A DNA stretch of 64,000 bases, taken from contig NZ_LT906451.1 in assembly GCF_900187355.1 (NCBI RefSeq), forward strand, positions 1,609,001 through 1,673,000, written 5' to 3'. The notes under the pieces were generated by a model. The model saw only the letters and a program-made list of their open reading frames with translations. It searched no databases and was not told the DNA's origin. Position numbers and translations under genes: made by a program. The stretch is from Legionella lansingensis. Lineage in GTDB: Bacteria > Pseudomonadota > Gammaproteobacteria > Legionellales > Legionellaceae. Of this stretch, positions 17,816-25,933 are shown one piece after another; the first letter of the stretch is position 1, and each line of letters begins with the position of its first letter.

Positions 17816-19522
17816 ATGGAAATTCAGGAAGAACAATTTTTACACCCAATTTCTCAGCTATTGGTTCAAACAAATTTTTTTACTGAGATAAAAATGCTTA
17901 AATATCAAAAGGAAGCTCGCTCTACCAAGCAGACTTTACCTCAGTATTTGATCAAGAATAAGCTAATCTCTTCACAAAAATTAGCATGGCTGCTCTCTCT
18001 TCATTTTGGAATAGATTTTCTTGATTTGGATAGTGTTAATAATGATCTCATCCCCTGGAAACTCATTGACGAAAAAATCATGCGTCAATATCACTTGGCA
18101 CCTCTTTTTGTGCGTGGGAATCAATTATTCCTAGCTATTGACGATCCTAGTAATCAAATTGCTCTCAAAGAAGTTCAATTTCACACAGGTTTTTATCCGA
18201 TGCCAGTTGTCGTGGAAAGTGACAAATTAATGCATTTTATCGAAAAGCTAGCTCAAATAAGGCTCAAACAAGGTCCAACGAATGATCACCCTACTCTCCA
18301 ATTACAGAGTCCAGATATCGAAGATGTTTATGATGCAAATCTAGAAGCATCGCGCGATGATGGTCCAATCGTTAAATTTGTCAATGCAATTCTTTCAGGT
18401 GCAATACACCGGAAAGCCTCTGATATTCATTTCGAACCGTATGAGGATAGATACCGTATTCGTTATCGTCAGGATGGAATTTTAGTCGAAGTTGCATCAC
18501 CATCAATCCACCTGGCAAGTAGAGTGGCAGCTCGCGTAAAAATTATGTCCAATTTGGATATTTCTGAGCGCCGTCTACCTCAAGACGGTCGTTTTAAAAT
18601 GAAATTTTCTGAAAAAGAAGCCATTGATTTCCGAGTAAGTATTTGTCCAATTGTTAATGGCGAAAAAGTTGTCATCCGTATCCTTGATCCCAATACTCCC
18701 AAAATTCCCATCGAGGAACTTGGATTGAATGCTACTCAACAGGAACTCTTCTTACAGGCCATCGGAAAACCTCAGGGGATGGTTTTAGTGACTGGACCTA
18801 CCGGTAGTGGTAAGACCGTATCTCTCTATGCAGCGATCAATCTCCTAAATACCCAGGATAAAAATATCTTAACTGCAGAGGATCCTGTTGAAATCAAGAT
18901 ACCTGGGGTCAATCAGGTACACATCAATCCCAAAGCGGGACTAACCTTTGCAACAACGCTGCGCTCCTTTTTGCGACAAGATCCTGACATTATCATGATC
19001 GGTGAAATCAGAGACGCAGAAACAGCTGAGATGGCTATAAATGCAGCCCAAACCGGACATCTTGTGCTTTCTACTTTGCATACAAATAGTGCAGTTGAGA
19101 GCTTAACACGATTAAATAATATGGGCATTCCTTCATTCAATATTGCCAGTTCTGTTAGTTTATTAATTGCTCAGCGATTAGCAAGACGATTATGTAACGA
19201 TTGCAAGGTTGAGCGTAAAGACCTTTCTTCACACGATTTATTTATGCTTGGGTTTGATAAAGAGAGTGCGGTGAATATCAAACTCTATCAACGTTGCGGA
19301 TGTAAGCACTGCATCGATGGGTACAGCGGGCGCATTGGCTTATTTGAAGTGGTACCCATCTCAAAAACAATTGGGGATCTTATTCTCGCGGGACAAGGGA
19401 CAGTAGATATTATGAAGCAAGCCCAAAATGAAGGAATGATAACGCTTTATGAGTCTGGCATTGAGAAAATCAAAGCAGGTTTAACAACAATCGAGGAAGT
19501 TAATCGCGTCACGACAAATTAA
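17816..19522 (+). CDS. pilB: Type IV pilus assembly ATPase PilB
   Basis: The extension motor of type IV pili, a hexameric cytoplasmic ATPase of the GspE/PilB family. The N-terminal GspE-N domain (about 20-160) is followed by the catalytic domain with Walker A VTGPTGSGKT (about 324-333), Asp box and Walker B DPDIIMIGEIRDAETAEMA, a His box, and the zinc-binding tetracysteine loop RRLCNDCKVERKD...YQRCGCKHCIDGYSGR. All key residues are intact and the 568 residues match PilB length. The gene leads a compact pilB-pilC-pilD operon; the pilC start is 1 nt after its stop. In Legionella type IV pili serve natural transformation and attachment. Confidence 0.95.
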   Translation: MEIQEEQFLHPISQLLVQTNFFTEIKMLKYQKEARSTKQTLPQYLIKNKLISSQKLAWLLSLHFGIDFLDLDSVNNDLIPWKLIDEKIMRQYHLAPLFVRGNQLFLAIDDPSNQIALKEVQFHTGFYPMPVVVESDKLMHFIEKLAQIRLKQGPTNDHPTLQLQSPDIEDVYDANLEASRDDGPIVKFVNAILSGAIHRKASDIHFEPYEDRYRIRYRQDGILVEVASPSIHLASRVAARVKIMSNLDISERRLPQDGRFKMKFSEKEAIDFRVSICPIVNGEKVVIRILDPNTPKIPIEELGLNATQQELFLQAIGKPQGMVLVTGPTGSGKTVSLYAAINLLNTQDKNILTAEDPVEIKIPGVNQVHINPKAGLTFATTLRSFLRQDPDIIMIGEIRDAETAEMAINAAQTGHLVLSTLHTNSAVESLTRLNNMGIPSFNIASSVSLLIAQRLARRLCNDCKVERKDLSSHDLFMLGFDKESAVNIKLYQRCGCKHCIDGYSGRIGLFEVVPISKTIGDLILAGQGTVDIMKQAQNEGMITLYESGIEKIKAGLTTIEEVNRVTTN

Positions 19523-19523
19523 T

Positions 19524-20741
19524 ATGAATAACAAGTCTAAAATGCAACATTATCACTGGCAAGGCCTAAATCAACGAGGGATAACATGTAAAGGTATTAT
19601 CAAAGCCTCTACGCTATTAGAAGCAAAGTTTGAAGTCATACAACAAGGCATCATCCTTAAAAAAATATCTAAGAAACAATTCTCTTTATTTCAGCAAAGA
19701 TCCAAGAAAATAAATCACTGGGATATCTCTGTTTTCAGTAGGCAAATAGCTACCTTAATACAAGCAGGAATTCCTTTAATCACGGCCTTCGATATCATTA
19801 AAAAGGGGCAAGCCAAATACGCGATGAGAGATTTGATTGCCAAAATCCAAAAAGAAATTGCAAGCGGATTAACCCTTTTTGAATCATTAAATAAACACCC
19901 TATTTATTTTAATCCGCTGTACTGTAGCCTAATTGAAGCTGGGGAAAAATCAGGCACTCTTGCGTTGATGATAAATAATATTGCTAGCTATAGGGAAAAA
20001 CTCGAACGGATGAAAAGAAAGATAACAAAAACCCTGGCTTACCCTCTAGTCATTTTAATCATTGCCCTGCTAATAACCTTTGCCCTGTTATTTTTTGTCA
20101 TCCCAGAATTTGCAGCGATGTTTAATGCCTATAATGCTGAGCTGCCATTCATAACTCAGCAAGCCATTCATTTATCTAACTTTTGTCAAGATCACTATTT
20201 TATTTTTTGTGTAATGAGCGTAATAACAACATTAACTCTTATTTATATGCCAAAATATTCTTCATACTTTTCCCAGCTCTTAGATAGAACATTATTAAAT
20301 TTTCCCTTAATAGGGGCCATTATATCTAAATCAGTCTTTGCTCGCTTTTCACGCACCTTATCTATTACGTTGGCAGCGGGATTGCCTTTAGTACAAGCTC
20401 TACGTCTTGCTGCTAACGTTACAGGTAATAGCGTCTATCAAAGAGCAAGTCACAAAATCATCGATGAAGTGATTTGTGGACAGCCAATGTGGGTTGCGAT
20501 AGAAACCACAGGTTTATTTCCAGATATGGTGGTGCAAATGATTGCTATCGGCGAAGAATCAGGTGTCCTCGAACAGATGTTTCATAAAATAGCAGATTAT
20601 TTTGAAGAGGACATTGATCACAGCATTGATACGTTAAATACTTTGTTAGAGCCTGTTATCATGTCAGTATTAGGCCTTATTATTGGCTTTTTATTACTTG
20701 CCATGTATATCCCTATTTTTAAACTTGGTTCGATAACATGA
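19524..20741 (+). CDS. pilC: Type IV pilus inner-membrane platform protein PilC
   Basis: The inner-membrane platform on which PilB builds the pilus. The 405 residues contain two copies of the GspF/PilC domain: the first with ISVFSRQIATLIQAGIPLI and IEAGEKSGTLALM, the second with FARFSRTLSITLAAGLPLVQAL and IGEESGVLEQM. Membrane segments lie at about 180-205, 230-245 and 380-400. It starts 1 nt after pilB and overlaps pilD by 4 nt (ATGATG/TGA), so the three proteins should be made together. Confidence 0.95.
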   Translation: MNNKSKMQHYHWQGLNQRGITCKGIIKASTLLEAKFEVIQQGIILKKISKKQFSLFQQRSKKINHWDISVFSRQIATLIQAGIPLITAFDIIKKGQAKYAMRDLIAKIQKEIASGLTLFESLNKHPIYFNPLYCSLIEAGEKSGTLALMINNIASYREKLERMKRKITKTLAYPLVILIIALLITFALLFFVIPEFAAMFNAYNAELPFITQQAIHLSNFCQDHYFIFCVMSVITTLTLIYMPKYSSYFSQLLDRTLLNFPLIGAIISKSVFARFSRTLSITLAAGLPLVQALRLAANVTGNSVYQRASHKIIDEVICGQPMWVAIETTGLFPDMVVQMIAIGEESGVLEQMFHKIADYFEEDIDHSIDTLNTLLEPVIMSVLGLIIGFLLLAMYIPIFKLGSIT

Positions 20742-21601
20742 TGCTCACTGAACTTGAAATTGTTTCTTGGCCTGGTATTTATATTTTTCTGGCACTTTTC
20801 TCTTTGGCCATTGGCAGTTTGCTGAATGTGATTATTTATCGATTACCTTTGATGCTCCATGAAGAAATGACGAGAGAGTGTAGAAGCTATCTGAAATTAC
20901 CAGCAAAGGAAAAACAAAAAATTAACCTTTTTTTCCCTCGCTCTTTTTGTCCCCATTGTAAAAAAACCATTCCAGCTATCAATAATATACCGCTGTTGAG
21001 CTATTGCTTACTTCGTGGTCGTTGCAAACACTGCCAACATCACATCTCCATACGATACCCTATCGTAGAGTTTGTAAGCTGTGCTTTCGCTTTGTTCTCA
21101 GCCTGGCAATTTGGCTTTAATCTAACGCTCTTTTTTGCACTCTTATTTATTTGGTTGCTGATTTGCTTATTTTTTATCGACTTAGAACATGGGCTTTTGC
21201 CTGATAATTTAACCCTTAGTTTACTTTGGCTAGGGCTCATAGCAAATACACAATCTTTGTTTACAAGTTTACCTGATGCCGTTTTAAGCAGCGCTATAGC
21301 TTTCTTAAGCTTATGGTTTTTCATAAAAATATTTTATTTGCTTACTGGTAAAATAGGCATGGGCAACGGCGATTTTAAATTGTTTGCCGCTCTTGGTGCT
21401 TGGTTTGGATGGACGCAACTACCCTTCATTTTGCTTTTAGCCTCATTTACAGGGGCTCTGGTTGGTATTGGTTATCTTCATATGCACAAAAAAACAAACG
21501 ACACACCAATCCCCTTTGGACCGTTTTTGTGTCTGGCAGGAATTGTTTCTTTGTTTTGGGGGAAGACAATTATGAATGGGTATTTGGGGCTGTTTTTTTA
21601 A
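20738..21601 (+). CDS. pilD: Prepilin peptidase / N-methyltransferase PilD
   Basis: An inner-membrane aspartic protease that cuts and N-methylates type IV prepilins and type II pseudopilins; in Legionella it serves both pili and the Lsp type II secretion system. The methyltransferase domain carries the tetracysteine motif (FCPHCKKTIP and GRCKHCQHHISIRYP, from about residue 69). The catalytic aspartates are in FFIDLEHGLLPD (about 146) and GMGNGDFKLFAALGAWFG (about 210), the GxGD motif. About eight membrane segments are visible. The stop codon lies within the left end of a 107-bp palindrome at 21601-21707. Confidence 0.95.
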   Translation: MMLTELEIVSWPGIYIFLALFSLAIGSLLNVIIYRLPLMLHEEMTRECRSYLKLPAKEKQKINLFFPRSFCPHCKKTIPAINNIPLLSYCLLRGRCKHCQHHISIRYPIVEFVSCAFALFSAWQFGFNLTLFFALLFIWLLICLFFIDLEHGLLPDNLTLSLLWLGLIANTQSLFTSLPDAVLSSAIAFLSLWFFIKIFYLLTGKIGMGNGDFKLFAALGAWFGWTQLPFILLLASFTGALVGIGYLHMHKKTNDTPIPFGPFLCLAGIVSLFWGKTIMNGYLGLFF

Positions 21602-21707
21602 GAGCTTATTAATTATTCTACTAAAAATGAACACTAGCCATCATTTGCTGCGCTGCTCGCAAATAACGTCTATTGTTCTATTTTTAGCGAATTAATTAAC
21701 AAGCTCT
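21601..21707. repeat. 107-bp near-palindrome between convergent genes
   Basis: The whole space between the pilD stop and the hydrolase stop folds on itself. The ends AGAGCTT and AAGCTCT pair exactly, then ATTAATTA/TAATTAA, CTAAAAAT/ATTTTTAG and GAACA/TGTTC pair with a few mismatches, and the centre is TTTGC...GCAAA around GCGCTGCTC. A hairpin this size could end transcription from both sides, or be a small non-autonomous transposon (MITE). A 13-nt piece of its right end recurs exactly at 22462-22474. Confidence 0.75.
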
Positions 21708-22419
21708 AAGAATGAATAAATTTTCCATGATCAAGAAAACTTAAAATTTGCTTTTGTACCAATGCATTATCCATCATAAATGTATGACTGACAGAAAGTA
21801 TAACGAAATCTTTCATCGTATTCATTCGAGTGCTAGAAACCGCCACCTTGCCATCATTCTCTTCATGAAATATCAACCGATTGAATGGATTTAAACTAAA
21901 ATTGCCTGCTATAACACCTATTTGATAAGGACCCAACGTGCCGCGAATGCTTATTTTCTCTGTAGTTAATTCTTGGCCTGCAGGACCAGCAAAGAATTTA
22001 AATATCCAATTATTATGTAATAGATCAGCAAGTTTACTTCCATGGTTGGGTGGTGCAAGCATGACAATGCGCGATAACTTAGGAATTTGATGGTTTTGCA
22101 AATATTCTCGCAATATGATGCCGCCCAGCGAATGCGTAACAAAATTTATATGATCAGAGTGGTTACTTAAACACTGATCTATCATCGGTGGAATATACTG
22201 ATTTGCAAGATCTTCAATCGACTTTCTGGTTGATGGATAGTCTTCATTGACTACAATGAAATTCTGCCGCTTCAGTGTGGATTCTAATGAGGACATCGAA
22301 TAATGTGTGCGTCCTAATCCATGCAGCAATATAACACACTCTCGTTCCGAAGCTGTGCAATCAAATGCAATGAAAACGTCAATGATTAGAAAAATCAAAA
22401 ATTTAATCCGTGAGATCAT
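21706..22419 (-). CDS. Secreted alpha/beta-hydrolase (lipase/esterase-like)
   Basis: A 237-residue exported hydrolase. A signal peptide (IKFLIFLIIDVFIAFDCTAS) precedes the hydrolase core. The oxyanion stretch is CVILLHGLGRTHYSM, the nucleophile Ser is in VTHSLGGI (about residue 97), the acid is likely Asp in EENDGKVAVSSTRM and the base is His in LSVSHTFMMD. The shape recalls the PGAP1/lipase-like group often annotated in Legionella. The substrate is unknown; a lipid ester is the natural guess. Export through Sec followed by type II secretion is possible but not shown. It is the last of three same-strand genes. Confidence 0.82.
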   Translation of the reverse strand: MISRIKFLIFLIIDVFIAFDCTASERECVILLHGLGRTHYSMSSLESTLKRQNFIVVNEDYPSTRKSIEDLANQYIPPMIDQCLSNHSDHINFVTHSLGGIILREYLQNHQIPKLSRIVMLAPPNHGSKLADLLHNNWIFKFFAGPAGQELTTEKISIRGTLGPYQIGVIAGNFSLNPFNRLIFHEENDGKVAVSSTRMNTMKDFVILSVSHTFMMDNALVQKQILSFLDHGKFIHS

Positions 22420-22468
22420 ATGTGCTTTATTTTTATAAATTTTTATATCCAGGATACTCTTACAAGCT

Positions 22469-23056
22469 CTAAGACGCCTTACGATGCTTCATGATAGCGG
22501 CAAAAAATTCTGGCTTATTTAGACCAATGGCTGCAAATATTTGAGGCACCTTATCCCAACTATTCTCCTGTTCAATACTCTCTACGACCAACTCGAACCC
22601 CTTCTCTTTATCTGAGCTAACTCCCCAACCATTAATATATGCAAGACCACGTAGTCGTTTAGCTAACACATGACCAAGTTTTTCCGCGGTTTGTAAATAA
22701 ACATGTGCTTCTTCATACAATTGCTTCATCTGTCTTTCATTGCTCGAGCTGGCAAAAAGCCCCTCAAGCTGCAAGCGTTCTCTAAATTTGGCCTCATCCA
22801 ACAAATTTTTAGCTACTTCGTATTGTGCGTTTGCATCTTCTAAGTTTCCAGCCGCTCGTAAACAAGCAATGACCATATCATGAGCAAATGGATATTTCTT
22901 ATGTCCTATCAATTTGTTATAAATTCCTGCGAGTTCATGATAATAGGCAATTTCTTTGGCCAGTATTTCATCTCGAGGCGGATTATGAATACGATTTTGC
23001 TGCATGGCTTTTAATTTCTTTGTCAATCTTCGAATTTTATATCTCTTGAAAAACAT
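22469..23056 (-). CDS. Sel1-like repeat-containing hypothetical protein
   Basis: A soluble 195-residue helical protein starting with a very basic stretch (MFFKRYKIRRLTKKLKAMQ). Near the C-terminus, AEKLGHVLAKRLRGLAYINGWGVSSDKEKGFELV has the spacing of a Sel1 repeat, and the region before it (ANAQYEVAKNLLDEA, YEEAHVYLQTAEKLG) may be a second, weaker one. Sel1/TPR-like proteins mediate protein contacts; no partner is evident. The ribosome site AAGGAGCAACC precedes the ATG. It starts 12 nt after the membrane protein gene, so the two form an operon. Confidence 0.7.
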   Translation of the reverse strand: MFFKRYKIRRLTKKLKAMQQNRIHNPPRDEILAKEIAYYHELAGIYNKLIGHKKYPFAHDMVIACLRAAGNLEDANAQYEVAKNLLDEAKFRERLQLEGLFASSSNERQMKQLYEEAHVYLQTAEKLGHVLAKRLRGLAYINGWGVSSDKEKGFELVVESIEQENSWDKVPQIFAAIGLNKPEFFAAIMKHRKAS

Positions 23057-23068
23057 AAGGTTGCTCCT

Positions 23069-23524
23069 TTAAGAAGGTGTAGGCACGGCAACTATCCATT
23101 GAAGAATAGAGATACCAATAAGAACCAAAATAACTAATCCTAGTATTTTTAATACAAAGACAAGTGTTTCCTGAATATCCTTTCTAATCTCTACCCTTTT
23201 CTTCTTTGCAGTTTCTTCAGGAACAATACCATAAAGACGGTTATCAATATAATTAGATATAAAATAAGAGATATAGCCACAAATAAATGCAGGTACAAGA
23301 AATATAAGCAAAATTACCCAGGAAGCGCCTGTAATAGTATAATTGTATTCTTCTATTAGCCATTCTCGCCAAATGGAAACAAATTCAGGGACATTATATA
23401 CCCAGTCAAATAAAAGAAATGGGAAAATATAAAAGCAAATTGTAAATAAACTCAAGCTTAGAAGTAAGGCAATAATACCAATAACAAAAAGAACGCTGTT
23501 TTGCTGAAAGCGATCATATTCCAT
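23069..23524 (-). CDS. Small membrane protein of unknown function
   Basis: Not recognised. The 151 residues have three hydrophobic segments: VLFVIGIIALLLSLSLFTICFYIFP, WVILLIFLVPAFICGYISYFI and TLVFVLKILGLVILVLIGISILQW. A charged loop (PEETAKKKRVEIRKD) lies between the second and third. It heads an operon with the Sel1-like gene. A perfect inverted repeat sits 24 nt before its start codon. Confidence 0.68.
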   Translation of the reverse strand: MEYDRFQQNSVLFVIGIIALLLSLSLFTICFYIFPFLLFDWVYNVPEFVSIWREWLIEEYNYTITGASWVILLIFLVPAFICGYISYFISNYIDNRLYGIVPEETAKKKRVEIRKDIQETLVFVLKILGLVILVLIGISILQWIVAVPTPS

Positions 23525-23547
23525 AATTCAACCTTATCCTGATTAAT

Positions 23548-23593
23548 CATATAGAACATCGAATTACCGACCACTAATTCGATGTTCTATATG
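23548..23593. repeat. Perfect 19-bp inverted repeat upstream of the membrane-protein gene
   Basis: Arms 23548-23566 and 23575-23593 are exactly complementary, with an 8-nt loop CCGACCAC. The piece AGAACATCGAATTACCG also opens the family B element before 54616, so this may be an element that has lost its inner part. It lies 5' of a gene on one strand and far 5' of ppsR on the other, so it could also act as an operator or 5' UTR hairpin. Confidence 0.75.
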
Positions 23594-23753
23594 TAAAGAA
23601 AAACTTGAAAATCCAGTCATACAGTTTAATGACATCACCGCATTTTAAGGAACATAGCAGAAGCCAAAGCAATTTCCAAGTTATGAGTCTTGTTATAGCA
23701 GATAACTCACTTATCGATTAGAATCTTGAGGATACAATCTTAGAGAAAATAAA

Positions 23754-24569
23754 ATGAAACGATATGTCTTCATGCTTTCAGATGGTACTGGCATTACCGC
23801 AGAGAATCTTGGTAATAGTTTGATTACTCAGTTTGAAAATATTCAATTTGAAAAACTTACTATACCCTACGTCGATTCAATAGCTAAAGCCCAGGCTGCT
23901 GTTGAGCGTATTAATAATTGCTATGAAGAAACCAAGATAAAGCCCCTCGTGTTTATGACATTAATCAACCCTGAGATTGTGAATACCATTAAGCAATCCA
24001 AAGGAAGTATTTTTGATTTGTTTAATACCTTTCTTGGTCCTCTGGAACAAGAACTCCACGCAAAATCATCTTACACTGTAGGAAAAACACACGGTGTGGC
24101 AAACAGTCAATCTTATAGCCAGCGGATTGAAGCTGTAGATTATGCCTTGGCACATGATGACGGCATTAAAATACGTGATTACGACAAAGCAGACATTGTG
24201 TTAATTGGTGTTTCTCGCTGCGGCAAAACACCTAGCTGCATTTATATGGCTTTACACTTTGGCATACTTGCCGCTAACTATCCCTTCACAGATGAGGATT
24301 TGACTTTCTACAAGTTACCCGAGATATTGCGACCTTACAGGCATAAGCTTTTTGGTTTAACCATTGATCCTGAGCGATTGCAGCATATTCGCACAGAACG
24401 ACGCCCGAACAGCAAATACGCATCTGCAGAACAATGTCGCCTGGAAGTGACTGAAGTGGAGGCAATGTATCAACGAGAAAAAATCCCCTATTTAAATTCC
24501 ACCCGTTATTCTATTGAAGAAATTGCAACAAAGATACTGGCAGCTGCAGGACTTAAACGCAAATTTTAA
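23754..24569 (+). CDS. ppsR: PEP synthase regulatory protein PpsR (kinase-phosphotransferase, DUF299)
   Basis: A bifunctional enzyme that switches PEP synthase off by ADP-dependent phosphorylation and on by phosphate-dependent dephosphorylation. The 271 residues match the family: it opens YVFMLSDGTGITAENLG, has the P-loop GVSRCGKTPSCIYMAL (about 153-168), and the ending VEAMYQREKIPYLNSTRYSIEEIATKIL. Its target, ppsA, is not in the window. It stands alone, convergent with proA; the two stops are only 3 nt apart. Confidence 0.93.
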   Translation: MKRYVFMLSDGTGITAENLGNSLITQFENIQFEKLTIPYVDSIAKAQAAVERINNCYEETKIKPLVFMTLINPEIVNTIKQSKGSIFDLFNTFLGPLEQELHAKSSYTVGKTHGVANSQSYSQRIEAVDYALAHDDGIKIRDYDKADIVLIGVSRCGKTPSCIYMALHFGILAANYPFTDEDLTFYKLPEILRPYRHKLFGLTIDPERLQHIRTERRPNSKYASAEQCRLEVTEVEAMYQREKIPYLNSTRYSIEEIATKILAAAGLKRKF

Positions 24570-24572
24570 TGG

Positions 24573-25826
24573 TTATGTTCTAATGTGGCCATCACCTAAA
24601 ACAATCCATTTGTAGCTAGTCAAGGCGTCTAAAGACATAGGGCCTCGAGCATGCAATTTTTGTGTACTAATACCAATTTCAGCACCCATCCCAAATTGTC
24701 CGCCATCAGTAAATGCCGTTGACGCATTCACATAAACAGCTGCTGCATCAATATGATCTAGAAAATAACGAATTGCAGCCTGATCTTCTGCAATAATTGC
24801 TTCACTATGACCGGAGCTATATTCCATGATGTGATTAACAGCTCCTTCTACCGAAGCAACTGTTTTTATCGACATTTTATAGGATAGAAACTCTTGGCCA
24901 AAATCTTTGGCGCTTGCTTGGTGAAGTAACTTTTTAGGATAAAAAGATTCGAGGGCCTTATAACTATGATCATCCGCAAAGATTTCGACATTTTTATTCG
25001 CAAGTGGTTCTACTAGCAAGTGTAAATCAGGTAAGCGCTTTTCATGAATAATCAAAGTATCCAAGGCATTACAAACGCTAACTCTTCTTGTTTTAGCATT
25101 GTCGATAATTAACCGGCCTTTTTCCACATCGGCACTTGAGTCAAAATAAGTATGAACAATACCAGCACCCGTTTCTATAAAAGGTATTCGTGCATTTTTA
25201 CGCACAAAATTTATTAATGACTGACTTCCCCTTGGAATACAAACGTCCACGAAATGATTTGCTTTCAACAGTGTATTCAATGCTTCTCGTTCTAATGGCA
25301 ATAAATAGACAACATTTTCAGTGATATCATGATGGTGTAGAGCTTGCTTAATTAATGAAACCAGGCATTGGTTACTATGATAAGCTTCCTTGCCACCTTT
25401 TAATACACAAGCATTGCCCGTTTTAAAACATAAAGCAAAAGCATCGATTGTCACGTTAGGTCTTGATTCATAAATAACGGCTACTACTCCTAATGGGACG
25501 GTAACTTTTTGAATTTTTAAGCCATTTGGAAGTTTTTTTTCGTCGAGAATGGTCGCTCTCGGGTGCGGTAAAGAAGCCACTAATTCAACATCAGCTGCAA
25601 TAGAATAAATACGTTCTGCAGATAAAAGAAGCCGATCATACTTTGGATCTTCCTTATTCATTAAAGCCAAATCTTTCTTATTTTCATCAATGATTTTAGA
25701 CACAGATTTACGTAATTGCTTAGCTAGAGTTAATAACACTTGATTGCGCATTTCTTCATCAATAAGCATTAAACTGTGGCTGGCTTTTTTGACAATTTTA
25801 AGTTGGTCAATTACTTCCTCAAGCAT
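24573..25826 (-). CDS. proA: Gamma-glutamyl phosphate reductase ProA
   Basis: The second step of proline synthesis: reduces gamma-glutamyl phosphate to glutamate-5-semialdehyde with NADPH. The 417 residues show the aldehyde-dehydrogenase-like fold, with NVTIDAFALCFKTGNACVLKGGKEA and the catalytic Cys in TRRVSVCNALDTLI (about residue 250). The end, GQFGMGAEIGISTQKLHARGPM, is diagnostic. It follows proB by 107 bp, a wider gap than usual because it holds part of a family C repeat. Confidence 0.95.
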   Translation of the reverse strand: MLEEVIDQLKIVKKASHSLMLIDEEMRNQVLLTLAKQLRKSVSKIIDENKKDLALMNKEDPKYDRLLLSAERIYSIAADVELVASLPHPRATILDEKKLPNGLKIQKVTVPLGVVAVIYESRPNVTIDAFALCFKTGNACVLKGGKEAYHSNQCLVSLIKQALHHHDITENVVYLLPLEREALNTLLKANHFVDVCIPRGSQSLINFVRKNARIPFIETGAGIVHTYFDSSADVEKGRLIIDNAKTRRVSVCNALDTLIIHEKRLPDLHLLVEPLANKNVEIFADDHSYKALESFYPKKLLHQASAKDFGQEFLSYKMSIKTVASVEGAVNHIMEYSSGHSEAIIAEDQAAIRYFLDHIDAAAVYVNASTAFTDGGQFGMGAEIGISTQKLHARGPMSLDALTSYKWIVLGDGHIRT

Positions 25827-25886
25827 TGAAAAATACCTTTAAAAGTAGACGAGGATCAATCCTGATCAAAGCCCTCATGCCATTCC

Positions 25887-25918
25887 AGAATGGATTCCGC
25901 CTACGCGGGAATGACACA
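25887..25918. repeat. Half copy of a family C palindromic element in the proB-proA gap
   Basis: GGATTCCGCCTACGCGGGAA followed by TGACAC is the reverse complement of the unit seen at 9768-9855 (GTGTCATTCC-GCGTAGGCGG). It forms a short hairpin around CTACG and ends, like families A and B, in ATCCA when read on the minus strand. It lies inside what should be the proBA transcript. Confidence 0.7.
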
Positions 25919-25933
25919 GCTGATGAACAGTCT

